A stretch of DNA of 20,806 bases from Deltaproteobacteria bacterium (GCA_021159525.1 JAGHEC010000310.1:1-20806); one strand, 5' to 3'; shown: positions 1 to 7,571, counted from the stretch's first letter. The notes: generated by a model from the sequence alone, not told the origin. Translations and numbers: made by a program.

Positions 1-144
1 GTCCGAGCAAAGCGAGGACAAACCGGGGACCCATCCGAAGGATGGGGAGTCCGAGCAAAGCGAGGACAAACCGGGGACCCATCCGAAGGATGGGGAGTCC
101 GACCAAAGCGAGGACAAACCGGGGACCCATCCGAAGGGTGGGGC
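1..144. repeat. 48-bp tandem repeat, three copies
   Basis: Units start at 1, 49 and 97 with a period of exactly 48 bp. The third copy differs by GACC for GAGC near its start and GGGTGG for GGATGG near its end. Each unit contains CCATCC-GAA-GGATGG, a perfect 6-bp stem with a 3-nt loop, and a second imperfect dyad GTCC...GGAC. After the last unit the sequence passes into a related CGAGCGAAG-type tract (about 148-169). The array begins at the window edge, so it may continue upstream. The open frame across it encodes a 16-residue repeat but has no sign of being a real gene. Confidence 0.9.
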
Positions 145-176
145 CTGAGTCGAGCGAAGCGAGCGAAGAAGAGACG

Positions 177-237
177 GCGCCCTCCCGGCAGTCGCGTCAG
201 AAAAACTCTTCTGCCCCTGTTTATCGGGCTATTACAT
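177..237. repeat. Dispersed intergenic repeat, copy 1 (partial, decayed)
   Basis: The segment starting GCGCCCTCCCGGCA matches the right half of the element at 13515-13627 with one substitution over about 30 bases (177-206), then diverges while keeping the outline (a TTAT..GGGCT.TTAC end). The left half is absent and is replaced by the GAGCGAAG-type tract that follows the 48-bp repeat. It lies downstream of oppD, outside any gene. Confidence 0.7.
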
Positions 238-356
238 TTTTTTCTTGTCAGGAGCAGGAATAAATCCCCTACTCTGATCCTGCAACCAGGGAGATTCGTT
301 CCAGGGCTTCTTGTTATTGGGTCGACACGCTGTTGCACAGTAAAGAAGATAACCCG

Positions 357-1328
357 TCACTGCTTCACGACCGGGCAGCGGCTCAAGTGCCCCGCCCCGT
401 GATCAATCATTTCGGGGAACCGGACCTTGCAGGCATCAACGGCCGTCGGACACCTGGGATGGAACGGGCACCCGGAGGGTTTGTAAGCGGGGTTGGGTAC
501 CGTACCCGGGATGCTGTGGAGTTGCTCGCCCCGTCTGGACCGGGACGGAAGGGAGGCCAAAAGCCCTTTGGTATAAGGATGTCCGGGGCTGCTGAAGATC
601 TCTTCAGTGGTCCCCTGCTCCACTATGATGCCGGCATACATCACATAAACCCGGTCCGCGATATTGGCCACCACCCCGAGATCGTGGGTGATGTACAGGA
701 CGGACATCTCCGAGGATTCCTGAATGGACTGCATGAGATTCAGGATCTGGGCCTGGACCGTCACGTCCAGGGCCGTGGTCGGCTCATCGGCAATCACCAG
801 ATCCGGGCCGCATGCCAGGGCCATAGCGATCATGACGCGCTGCCTCTGGCCCCCGCTCAACTGGTGGGGGTAATCTTTGAGCCGCTCTTCGGGCGAAGGG
901 ATTCCCACATCCCTGAGGAGTCGGATGCATCGCCGGTTGAGCTCATCCGGGCTTACGGGTTCGTGGACCAGGATGGCCTCCCGGATCTGGTCCCCAATGG
1001 TAAAAACCGGATTCAGGGAGGTGAGCGGTTCCTGAAAGACCATGGCGATCTGTTTTCCCCGTATCTTCCGCATTTCAGGCTCGGTCAGGCCCAAGAGGTC
1101 GGTCCCCTTGAAGAGCACCCTGCCGGCCATGACCTCTCCGGGCGGTTTTGGGATAAGGTCCAGGATGGTCAGGGCTGATACTGTCTTGCCGCATCCGGAT
1201 TCCCCTACCAGACAGACGGTCTCTCCTTTTCGAATATCGAAGCTGACCCCGTCCACAGCCCGCGCCACCGTATCCCGACCCCGGAAATAGACCTTTAGGT
1301 CCCGGACAGAAAGGAGATGTTGTTTCAC
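357..1328 (-). CDS. oppD: Oligopeptide/dipeptide ABC transporter ATP-binding protein (OppD/DppD family)
   Basis: Cytoplasmic ATPase subunit that powers peptide (or nickel/sugar-type) uptake through the OppB-OppC pore. The 323-residue protein is full length for the family. Walker A is GESGCGKT at residues 42-49, the Q-loop VFQEPLTSLNP at 97-107, the signature LSGGQRQ at 157-163, Walker B LVIADEP at 177-183, and the switch His is 215. The C-terminal family extension is present with CPFHPRCP at 287-294. Cysteines 287, 293, 300 and 318 are the positions that in some OppD proteins hold an iron-sulfur cluster (family knowledge, not shown here). The start is GTG. Its ribosome site (AAAGGGG) lies inside the 3' end of oppC, whose stop is 6 bp away, so translation is probably coupled. 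It is the last gene of the operon. No OppF-type second ATPase follows within the window. Confidence 0.93.
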   Translation of the reverse strand: MKQHLLSVRDLKVYFRGRDTVARAVDGVSFDIRKGETVCLVGESGCGKTVSALTILDLIPKPPGEVMAGRVLFKGTDLLGLTEPEMRKIRGKQIAMVFQEPLTSLNPVFTIGDQIREAILVHEPVSPDELNRRCIRLLRDVGIPSPEERLKDYPHQLSGGQRQRVMIAMALACGPDLVIADEPTTALDVTVQAQILNLMQSIQESSEMSVLYITHDLGVVANIADRVYVMYAGIIVEQGTTEEIFSSPGHPYTKGLLASLPSRSRRGEQLHSIPGTVPNPAYKPSGCPFHPRCPTAVDACKVRFPEMIDHGAGHLSRCPVVKQ

Positions 1329-1334
1329 CGCTTT

Positions 1335-2501
1335 TTATCCCCTTTCCCTCAGCTTGGGGTTCATGGCGTCGCGCAGGCCCTCGCCGAAGAGATTGAAGCA
1401 GAGGACCACGATCAGGATGGCCACGCCCGGAATAAAGGTAAGCCACGGCGCGTCAAAGATAAACCCCTTGCCGTCGGATAAGATATTCCCCCAGGTGGCG
1501 TGCGGGGGCGGGACCCCAAAGCCTAAGAAACTGAGTCCCGCCTCGGTCAGGATGGCGGTGGCAATGCCAATGGTGGCCGACACCAGGACCGGGGCCACGG
1601 CATTGGGCATCATGTGGCGGAAGATGATCCGGAAATTGCCCACACCCAGGGCCTTGGCAGCAGTCACAAAATCCTGCTCCCTCAGGGAGAGAAACTCGGC
1701 CCGCACAAACCGCGCCGTCCCCATCCAGCTTGTGAGCCCGATCACGATCATAATATTGTACATGCTGGCAGGGACCAGGGCCACCACCGTGAGGATCAGG
1801 AAAAAGCTCGGGAAGCAGAGCATGATGTCTACCATCCGCATGATCACGGTGTCAACAGATATGGCCCTCATGCGAAAGATGCCCCTGCGCTGGGCCTGGC
1901 CGGTCCGGGTTCTTGCAAAAAGACAAACCGCCGTATAGATAAAACCCGCGGCCATGCATGCCGCACCCGTACCTATCCATCCCATGAAAAGGAATATTGC
2001 CCCGGCCGACAGGACCAGGATCGCCAGGATATGATCCAGACAGATGCTTTCGTGCCCGAAATACCCCGCGATCCCTCCCATGAATACGCCCACCAGGACC
2101 GATATGCCCACGGCCACAAAGCCCACGGTGAGCGAGACCCAGGCCCCCTGAAGCATGCGTGAAAACACATCCCTTCCCAGGTTGTCGGTTCCGAAGAGAT
2201 ATATGCCCAAGGTGGGGACCTGTGCCGGTTGCAATGCCTTTAGATGGGGCCGAGTAAAGGGCGGGAGGAGTTTTTCCTGAAGCCTCACCATGGCCGGATC
2301 AAAGACGGGGTTTTGGCCTGAGGTCAGGATGACCCCGCTCACCGCAGTCAGCAAAAACAGGACAAAGATGACCAGCCCTATGACGGCCAGCCGGTTTTCC
2401 CTGAAGAGCGCCCACAGCTCATGCAGACGCGTCTTTTTGGGGGCTGACAGGGCCTCCAGGGCTTGTTGGGTATCCGTAATTGGGTACTGGGTATTGCGCA
2501 T
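1335..2501 (-). CDS. oppC: Oligopeptide ABC transporter permease (OppC/DppC family) with an internal insertion
   Basis: Inner-membrane permease that pairs with OppB. It has 388 residues against about 300 for typical OppC/DppC. The N-terminal segment, first membrane helix (about 39-60), GTDNLGRDV motif (104-112) and the ATPase-contacting EAA loop (about 278-300, ending RHMMPNA) are all recognisable, as is the C-terminal FNLFGEGLRDAMNPKLR. The extra length lies mainly between GYFG (146-149) and VDTVIMR (216-222), which are adjacent in E. coli DppC. About 66 residues are inserted, with two hydrophobic stretches (about 157-176 and 180-196) that could be a membrane hairpin. The first dozen residues (MRNTQYPITDTQ) are encoded by a 7-bp repeat array, so the native start is uncertain. 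The upstream ribosome site (AGGGG) is modest. Confidence 0.9.
   Translation of the reverse strand: MRNTQYPITDTQQALEALSAPKKTRLHELWALFRENRLAVIGLVIFVLFLLTAVSGVILTSGQNPVFDPAMVRLQEKLLPPFTRPHLKALQPAQVPTLGIYLFGTDNLGRDVFSRMLQGAWVSLTVGFVAVGISVLVGVFMGGIAGYFGHESICLDHILAILVLSAGAIFLFMGWIGTGAACMAAGFIYTAVCLFARTRTGQAQRRGIFRMRAISVDTVIMRMVDIMLCFPSFFLILTVVALVPASMYNIMIVIGLTSWMGTARFVRAEFLSLREQDFVTAAKALGVGNFRIIFRHMMPNAVAPVLVSATIGIATAILTEAGLSFLGFGVPPPHATWGNILSDGKGFIFDAPWLTFIPGVAILIVVLCFNLFGEGLRDAMNPKLRERG
2466..2500. repeat. Degenerate 7-bp repeat array at the start of oppC
   Basis: Five heptamers in a row: TTGGGTA, TCCGTAA, TTGGGTA, CTGGGTA, TTGCGCA. The array covers codons 1-12 of oppC on the other strand, so that the protein begins with NTQYPITDTQ. 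Related ATTGNNN heptamers occur after fadA (11492-11505) and after fadE (13385-13412). Confidence 0.7.
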
Positions 2502-2536
2502 TGTTGCCGGCCCCTGATTGCTCCTTACCGGAATTA

Positions 2537-2572
2537 GTTGGGTTTATTGAGTTCGTTGAGTTTATCGGGTTT
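2537..2572. repeat. Degenerate 9-bp repeat array between oppB and oppC
   Basis: Four consecutive nonamers: GTTGGGTTT, ATTGAGTTC, GTTGAGTTT, ATCGGGTTT. They lie in the 115-bp gap between oppB and oppC, which otherwise contains nothing recognisable apart from a CTCACGCC-type tract near 2599. An array inside the operon leaves room for RNA structure or processing between the two permease genes, but no hairpin is evident. Confidence 0.7.
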
Positions 2573-2616
2573 CTTACTGCGACAATCGCCATGCGCTCGC
2601 CTCACGCCGCGCGCCT

Positions 2617-3576
2617 TCAGAGCCTGATCCTCGGATCTACCACGAGATAAAGGAGGTCGGATACAAATGTGCCGGCCAGTACCAGGACCGCGGAGATAAA
2701 ATTGACGGTCAGGATAATGGGATAATCCCTGGCCAGTATGGCCTCGTAGGCCATCCTCCCCATGCCTGGCCAGGAAAAAATGGATTCTATAATGACAGAC
2801 CCGCCGATAAGACCGGGCAGGATCAATCCAAACATGGTCACAAACGGAAGCAGGGCGTTTCTCAGTGCATGTTTATAATGGACCACGTCGGGCGGGAGAC
2901 CCTTGGCTTTAGCGGTTCTCACATAGTCCTGTCCTTCCACCTCCAGCATCTGGCTCCGCACATATCGCGAGAGGACCGCGATCCCCCCTGTAGCCCCCAG
3001 GATGGAGGGGATCAGGAGATGCCACACCCGGTCCATGAGCATGCACCCCCAGGAGGATGTGTCCAGGCCGAAGGTCTCCATGCCAATGACCGGCACATGG
3101 AGGGTGGTAACCACCAGTATGATCAGGATATAGGCAAAGAAAAAGCCGGGAATAGAGATAAGGAGATATGCCAGAAAGGTAACGCTCCGGTCGTAGAGGC
3201 CTCCCCTGTAAATAGCCGACCGGATCCCCACTGGAAAGGACAGAGTCCATGTAAGCAGGGTTCCAACCACAAACAGGGGAAGGCTGTTTAAAAACCGTTC
3301 CCATATTTTGGCAAGGACCGACCGGTTGTCTTTCCACGAGACGATCCTTCCGGTAAAGAGGTCTTTATAGAAATGAATGTACTGGGCATAAAGGGGCTCA
3401 TTCAGATGAAATTCCTGCCTGAACCGTTCCAGCATCTCGGGCGTGAACTTGGGATTCAAGGGATCCACCTGGCTGGGTTCTCCGGGTGCCAGATGGATGA
3501 TGAGAAAGGAAACGACAGACACAAAAAAGAGGGTTATCGTCTTCTGTATGATGCTCCGGGCAATAAATGACAACAT
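2617..3576 (-). CDS. oppB: Oligopeptide ABC transporter permease (OppB/DppB family)
   Basis: Inner-membrane permease, partner of OppC. From the chosen start it has 319 residues, normal for the family. It has the N-terminal helix ending in the family motif FLIIHLAPGEP, the LNEPLYAQYIHFYKDLFTGR segment, about six membrane helices, the EAA cytoplasmic loop GQDYVRTAKAKGLPP...HALRNA, and the C-terminal SIFSWPGMGRMAYEAILARDYP that is highly conserved in OppB. An in-frame ATG at 3609 would add 11 polar residues. I prefer ATG at 3576 because TGAGGC sits 5-6 bases upstream and the protein then begins directly with its first hydrophobic helix. It lies between oppA (76-bp gap) and oppC (115-bp gap). Confidence 0.92.
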   Translation of the reverse strand: MLSFIARSIIQKTITLFFVSVVSFLIIHLAPGEPSQVDPLNPKFTPEMLERFRQEFHLNEPLYAQYIHFYKDLFTGRIVSWKDNRSVLAKIWERFLNSLPLFVVGTLLTWTLSFPVGIRSAIYRGGLYDRSVTFLAYLLISIPGFFFAYILIILVVTTLHVPVIGMETFGLDTSSWGCMLMDRVWHLLIPSILGATGGIAVLSRYVRSQMLEVEGQDYVRTAKAKGLPPDVVHYKHALRNALLPFVTMFGLILPGLIGGSVIIESIFSWPGMGRMAYEAILARDYPIILTVNFISAVLVLAGTFVSDLLYLVVDPRIRL

Positions 3577-3652
3577 TTTCGCCTCATGCCTTACCGGTTG
3601 TCGGTCCAAGCCAAAGGCCTCAGGCCTGATACAAATGTCTGGCGATCAACGC

Positions 3653-5785
3653 TCACTCCTCTGAAAATTGCGGCATCTCAGCCAGTTTTATCCACTTATT
3701 GAAATGGAAAGTGTAGTCGCCGGTTTTTGTGGGCGTGATTTTCTTGTACAGCATAAGCCCGTTCTGCTCCAGATCCTTGATCACAATCCGTCGATCCAGA
3801 ACCGCAGTCCATTTCCCTACATAAAGAAAGGTGCAGGGCTGCTCCTGTGCGATCAGCCGATGGAGCTCGTGGCAGTAGGCCACCTGTTTTGCGTGATCGT
3901 ATTCCTGCCGGATCTTGATAATAAGTTCGTCGGCTTTAAGGTTCTGGAACCCCACAAAATTAAGCTGATGGGGGTGGGTCTGGCTCGAGTGCCATATCTG
4001 ATATAAATCCGGCTCGATCCCCATGACCCAGCCCAGGACCAGAGCGTCGAAATCCAGCTTGTTGACCCGTTCCTGGATGAAAACCGACCATTCCAGAACA
4101 TCGGTACGGACGTCGATGCCGATCTGTTTCCAGGCATCCTGGGCAATGGCCAAGATCGCCTTTCGGATGTCGTTGCCGCTGTTGGTGATCAGGGTAAACT
4201 CCAGCCGTTTCCCGTCCTTTTCCATCCAGCCGTCTTCATTGCGCTTCCACCCGGCCTGATTTAAGAGCTCCACAGCCCCTTCGGGGTCATAGGGAAGCGG
4301 GGGGATACGGTGATCATAGTAATCGGTTTGCACTGCAAACGGGCCGGTAATCCTTTCGCCCTGGTGGTAGAGCACATATGAAATGATATGATCCACGTTG
4401 ATGGCCATGCCCAGGGCCCTTCGCACCCGCACGTCGTCAAAGGGGGCCCGGCGCAGATTGTAGCCGATATAGGTATACCCAAAGGATGTTCCGGAAAAGC
4501 ATTGGAATCTGGGATCCTTTTCCAGCCGTTTCACCTGATGGGGCTGCACCTGATAGCTGTCCAGGGTCCCGGAGTAGAACTCCATCTCCTGGGTAAGAAG
4601 GTCGGGGATGATGCGCATCACATACCGGTGATAGTTGGGCGGGCCTTCCCAGTAGCCGTTGAACCGTTTAAGCAAGATGAATTGATCCGATTCCCATCTG
4701 TCAAATTGGAAGGGGCCGCATCCTACCGGATGGCGGTCAAACCGGCTCTGGCGCATGGTAAACGTGTCAGGATCCCTGCCCAGCATCCGGGCCTCTTTGC
4801 GAAGGGCCTCACGGTTCAGGAGGTGCTTTGGGAGGATTCCCATGCCCCATGTGGCCAGGGCCGGGCTGTAAAGGCGCTTGTAAACAATGCGGAGAGTCAG
4901 GGGATCCACGACCTCCACTGTTTTTACCGGTTCATAATCCGAGACCCTGGGCGACAGGTTGGCCGGGTCCATGACAGCCTGGTAGGTAAACCGGACGTCC
5001 TCCGCGGTCAGGATGCGGCCGTCGTGAAATCGCACGTCGGGTCTCAGATGAAAGACGATCACCGGATTATGTTCCGTAACAGGGAGGAGTTCGCCGGCCC
5101 ACCGGGCCAAGAGCTGCCTGTCCACAGAAGGATCGGCCCTGACAAAAGGCACAGGATCAAAGGAGGTGAAATAGTCCTCTCCCAGGAGCCTTGAAAGATT
5201 CGTGAAAAGGTCCTGATTTATCTCGGCCAGCGTCATCTTTATACGCGCGGGGGCCTGGATGTGCACCCTGATTTTCCGGACCGGTTGATTGCCGCTGGGG
5301 GATTTCAGGGCCTTTACCACACTGCGTTCCTCGGGCGGAATCAGTACGATCTTCTGGATCCGTCTCAGGGTCTCCCGGACTTCAGGGGGCAGAGAATCAG
5401 CCTTTTTTTTGGCTGTTTCGATAAATTGAACGATCCCGGGGCCGTCGACAAAGCCTGCTGCAGGGACCGGGGCTCCGGAATTTACGTAGAAATAGGCCTC
5501 CTCAAAGATGTCCCAGGATCGGGCCACCCGGCCCCGGAATCGAAGTTCCTCATCCCTGTCCAAAAGACCCTCAAATACCAGGGACTCAATCTGGCTGCTC
5601 GTGGAATTGGAGGAAATAATGGGATTCAAAGAGGTGGCATCCCCTAAGGAAGGTGTGATATACTGATAAAGACGATCAGGATTTCCCGTTGTCTGCTCTT
5701 CATAGGTGGGCACCCACAGATACGACTGAAACAAGAACACCATGACGAGCATGGGCATGAGGATGAGAAACCGTTTTGTGACCAT
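3653..5785 (-). CDS. oppA: Extracellular solute-binding protein family 5 (OppA/DppA type), enlarged
   Basis: Periplasmic ligand-binding subunit of the transporter encoded downstream. Residues 4-22 form a hydrophobic signal or anchor segment with no lipobox cysteine, so the protein is probably secreted or membrane-tethered rather than a lipoprotein. Family 5 hallmarks are present: SLGDATSLNPI (46-56), FEGLLDRD (71-78), FHLRPDVRFHDGRILTAEDV (245-264), then a C-terminal lobe with DDVRVRRALGMAINVD and LLNQAGW. At 710 residues it is about 170 longer than usual. Most of the excess is residues 94-244, which separate SWDI from FHLRPDVRFHDG although these are normally a few residues apart. Its substrate cannot be told from sequence. 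The ATG has an in-frame stop 9 bases upstream and no clear ribosome site, so initiation may be weak. Confidence 0.9.
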   Translation of the reverse strand: MVTKRFLILMPMLVMVFLFQSYLWVPTYEEQTTGNPDRLYQYITPSLGDATSLNPIISSNSTSSQIESLVFEGLLDRDEELRFRGRVARSWDIFEEAYFYVNSGAPVPAAGFVDGPGIVQFIETAKKKADSLPPEVRETLRRIQKIVLIPPEERSVVKALKSPSGNQPVRKIRVHIQAPARIKMTLAEINQDLFTNLSRLLGEDYFTSFDPVPFVRADPSVDRQLLARWAGELLPVTEHNPVIVFHLRPDVRFHDGRILTAEDVRFTYQAVMDPANLSPRVSDYEPVKTVEVVDPLTLRIVYKRLYSPALATWGMGILPKHLLNREALRKEARMLGRDPDTFTMRQSRFDRHPVGCGPFQFDRWESDQFILLKRFNGYWEGPPNYHRYVMRIIPDLLTQEMEFYSGTLDSYQVQPHQVKRLEKDPRFQCFSGTSFGYTYIGYNLRRAPFDDVRVRRALGMAINVDHIISYVLYHQGERITGPFAVQTDYYDHRIPPLPYDPEGAVELLNQAGWKRNEDGWMEKDGKRLEFTLITNSGNDIRKAILAIAQDAWKQIGIDVRTDVLEWSVFIQERVNKLDFDALVLGWVMGIEPDLYQIWHSSQTHPHQLNFVGFQNLKADELIIKIRQEYDHAKQVAYCHELHRLIAQEQPCTFLYVGKWTAVLDRRIVIKDLEQNGLMLYKKITPTKTGDYTFHFNKWIKLAEMPQFSEE

Positions 5786-5833
5786 AGGAAATCAAGGAAA
5801 TTAAAGGGGTTCAATCATTTCAGAACGTGTGAC

Positions 5834-5862
5834 ACCATAGGGAATGTCGGGCCTCGCGTCAA
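5834..5862 (-). promoter_or_regulatory. Sigma70-like promoter of the opp operon
   Basis: On the minus strand, TTGACG (5862-5857) is followed after exactly 17 bases by TATGGT (5839-5834). It points at oppA, leaving a leader of roughly 40 bases before its ATG at 5785. Confidence 0.55.
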
Positions 5863-5899
5863 GGGAAAAGCATGGATGAGGCTCAGGACGCAGGCGTAA

Positions 5900-6040
5900 G
5901 GCGTGAGCGAGAAGATCCTGTTTCGCCGGATCGGCCTTTTGTGATAATTCCTGGTGGCCACGGCCCTCTTTCCAGCATCAGGTCTGAGCGATGTTGTGAC
6001 CGCTGAGGTCATCACCGTGGATGGGGGGTTCATGATCTGA
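5900..6040 (+). pseudogene. Remnant of a short-chain dehydrogenase/reductase (C-terminal end)
   Basis: One plus-strand frame here reads EKILFRRIGLL, then two stop codons (TGA at 5942, TAA at 5945), then FLVATALFPASGLSD followed by VVTAEVITVDGGFMI and a stop at 6038-6040. This is the classical C-terminus of an SDR-family oxidoreductase: RRIG-(PEDI), ALFLAS-LS--VTGEVITVDGG. The conserved glycine of VTGE is replaced (VTAE) and no Rossmann-fold N-terminus is visible upstream, where the frame is closed by a stop at 5897. It is therefore a degraded fragment rather than a working gene. It lies in the 404-bp space between the divergent oppA and CBS genes. The match is by eye from family knowledge. 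Confidence 0.6.
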
Positions 6041-6060
6041 TCAAAGACCTCACAAACTGC

Positions 6061-6089
6061 TTGAGATTTGGGATTAAATCCTTTATTGA
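6061..6089 (+). promoter_or_regulatory. Possible promoter of the CBS-domain gene
   Basis: TTGAGA (6061-6066), a 17-base spacer and TATTGA (6084-6089), upstream of the gene that starts at 6190. The -10 match is weak. The TTG at 6061 opens a longer frame but has no ribosome site, and it fits better as part of a -35 box. Confidence 0.3.
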
Positions 6090-6189
6090 AAGTGTTGCCA
6101 GCTCGTCTGGCGCGTTAAGGGCAAGGTCATGCGCGTATGAAGCCCGACCGTGTCTACACAATCTATCTCTGGCAAGGAGAATCAAGCTC

Positions 6190-6780
6190 ATGGTCCAAGA
6201 AAAAAGGGTAAAGGATATAATGGCGCCCATTGAGGAGTACAACAAGGTGGATGTGGATGCCCAGTTTTGTGATGTCCTAAGCATCCTGAGGAAAAATTAC
6301 GAAAACATTGAGACAGGACAAGCCGACAGACGTCTTCACAGGACCCTCTTTGTGACAGACGCGGGAAAGCATATCGTGGGCAAAATATCCATGTACGATG
6401 TCATCCGGGGCCTGGTGCCCGAATCTGCCAAGTCGCCCGAGGTCTCAAAGGCCTATCACGGGATGCTGTCATCGCGGGCGCTGCAGGTGGCCAAAGATGT
6501 GAGTGAAGTCCAGGAACACTACAGGTGGCTTCAAAACACTTTTGCGGATCTGGTAAAGCAGGAGTCGCGCAAGAAAATTAGAGAGATCATGACACCGGTG
6601 CACAAATCGGTTCTTCAAGAAGACGATCTCATCAACCAGGCCATTTATGTGATCTTTAAGGAGGATGTTCGTCAGCAGGTCATCTATAGAGAGGAAAAGG
6701 CGGTAGGCGTAATCAATCTGAATGTATTGTTCGCCGAGCTCCTCGACACCGTTGGACCGAAATGCCAGATCTTTTGGTAA
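6190..6780 (+). CDS. CBS-domain pair protein
   Basis: 196-residue soluble protein made of two CBS modules, the folds that sense adenine nucleotides or related ligands. The first module begins VKDIMAPIEEYNKVDVDA, skips a charged loop (IETGQADRRLHR) and ends LFVTDAGKHIVGKISMYDVIRGL. The second begins KIREIMTPVHKSVLQEDD and ends VGVINLNVLFAELLD. The D-I-M and E-I-M-T-P starts are typical. No catalytic domain is attached, so it presumably acts as a stand-alone sensor or regulates a partner. The frame is open back to 6061, but ATG at 6190 is preferred because AAGGAGA lies 9 bases upstream. Its last 19 bases overlap the next gene, so the two are co-transcribed and probably translationally coupled. 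Confidence 0.85.
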   Translation: MVQEKRVKDIMAPIEEYNKVDVDAQFCDVLSILRKNYENIETGQADRRLHRTLFVTDAGKHIVGKISMYDVIRGLVPESAKSPEVSKAYHGMLSSRALQVAKDVSEVQEHYRWLQNTFADLVKQESRKKIREIMTPVHKSVLQEDDLINQAIYVIFKEDVRQQVIYREEKAVGVINLNVLFAELLDTVGPKCQIFW

Positions 6781-7538
6781 AACAGGAGCTTGAAAGGCTT
6801 TACCACTTTTACAATTCACGCCGGTGGGTCCACCCTGATCCGCTTGAATTTCTCTATGCCTACCCGAATCTGGAAGATCGGGAGGCGGCCGGGCTGATTG
6901 CATCGTCTTTGGCCTATGGCCGGGTAACCCAGATTCTCAAGAGTGTCTCCACGGTCCTGGAACGGCTCGGGCCTTCCCCTGCCGCCTTTCTGACATCAGC
7001 ACCAGACGCCTTCCTGTCAGATATATTCGCTGATTTCAGACACCGTTTTACCTCGGGTCAGGAGATCGCTCTCCTGCTTGTGGGGATAAAGCGCGTGCTA
7101 AAGCGCGACGGATCACTGGGCCGCTGTTTTCGCAATGCCTGCCGTGCGGATGACGGGACCATCCTGCCCGGTCTTATCCTCTTTGTTGATGAATTGTCAG
7201 CCCCCTTTGCAAGTCGTACCAACTCGCTCCTGCCCAGACCCCAAAAGGGGAGCGCCTGCAAACGGCTGAATCTCTTCCTCCGCTGGATGGTGCGACAGGA
7301 CAGGGTGGATCCGGGGGGATGGGACTGGGTGAATCCTTGCAAACTGATTGTTCCGCTGGACACCCATATGCACCGGATCGCCATGGGACTGGGCTTTACA
7401 AAAAGTCGGTACGCCACCATTAAAACGGCACTCGAGGTCACGCGCGCCTTCATCCAGATCCATCCCCATGATCCGGTCCGGTACGATTTCTCCCTGACGC
7501 GCACTGCAATTCGCAATAACGGCCAAAAAATTCCTTGA
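6762..7538 (+). CDS. TIGR02757 / DUF2400 family protein
   Basis: 258-residue protein of a family common in Bacteroidetes and Desulfobacterota whose biochemical role is not established as far as I know. Recognisable family blocks are DPLEFLYAYPNLEDREAAGLIASSLAYGR written in pieces as DPLEFLYAYP (26-35) and LIASSLAYGRV (45-55), then KRLNLFLRWMVRQDRVDPGGW, then KLIVPLDTHMHRIAMGLG and the closing DPVRYDFSLTR. The PLDTH block is the best-conserved part of the family. The protein stops soon after YDFSLTR, which is close to the normal end, so I regard it as complete. Its start overlaps the CBS gene by 19 bases in another frame. The stop overlaps the -35 box of the fad promoter. Confidence 0.85.
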   Translation: MPDLLVKQELERLYHFYNSRRWVHPDPLEFLYAYPNLEDREAAGLIASSLAYGRVTQILKSVSTVLERLGPSPAAFLTSAPDAFLSDIFADFRHRFTSGQEIALLLVGIKRVLKRDGSLGRCFRNACRADDGTILPGLILFVDELSAPFASRTNSLLPRPQKGSACKRLNLFLRWMVRQDRVDPGGWDWVNPCKLIVPLDTHMHRIAMGLGFTKSRYATIKTALEVTRAFIQIHPHDPVRYDFSLTRTAIRNNGQKIP

Positions 7539-7563
7539 CTTCCTTATCGTCTATATATTATTG
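7535..7563 (+). promoter_or_regulatory. Promoter of the fad operon
   Basis: TTGACT (7535-7540) overlaps the stop codon of the preceding gene. It is followed by an AT-rich stretch with TATTAT at 7556-7561 (15-base spacing) or TATATT at 7554-7559 as the -10. Spacing is shorter than ideal, so the -10 choice is uncertain. The FadR-like operator starts about 10 bases after it. Confidence 0.5.
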
Positions 7564-7571
7564 TCAAAAAA

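Noticed and set aside
1..144. CRISPR array
   Set aside because: Units are directly adjacent with no unique spacers, and no cas genes are present.
42..263. Small open frame across the 48-bp tandem repeat
   Set aside because: It is open only because the repeat period is a multiple of three. No ribosome site, and it runs on into a dispersed repeat.
264..300. GCAGGA ... TCCTGC inverted repeat downstream of oppD
   Set aside because: A 6-bp stem with an 18-base loop and no T run. Likely chance.
333..1178. Long open frame on the plus strand opposite oppD
   Set aside because: It lies antisense to a protein with every ABC ATPase motif. Its translation is a shadow of GC-rich codon use, with no family motif.
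4388..5194. Long open frame opposite oppA
   Set aside because: Antisense to a recognisable family 5 binding protein. No motif or ribosome site of its own.
5815..6033. 72-codon open frame on the minus strand before oppA
   Set aside because: It covers the opp promoter and lies antisense to the SDR remnant. No ribosome site or family resemblance.
6061..6189. N-terminal extension of the CBS gene from a TTG codon
   Set aside because: The extra 43 residues do not look like a domain, and a strong ribosome site precedes ATG 6190.
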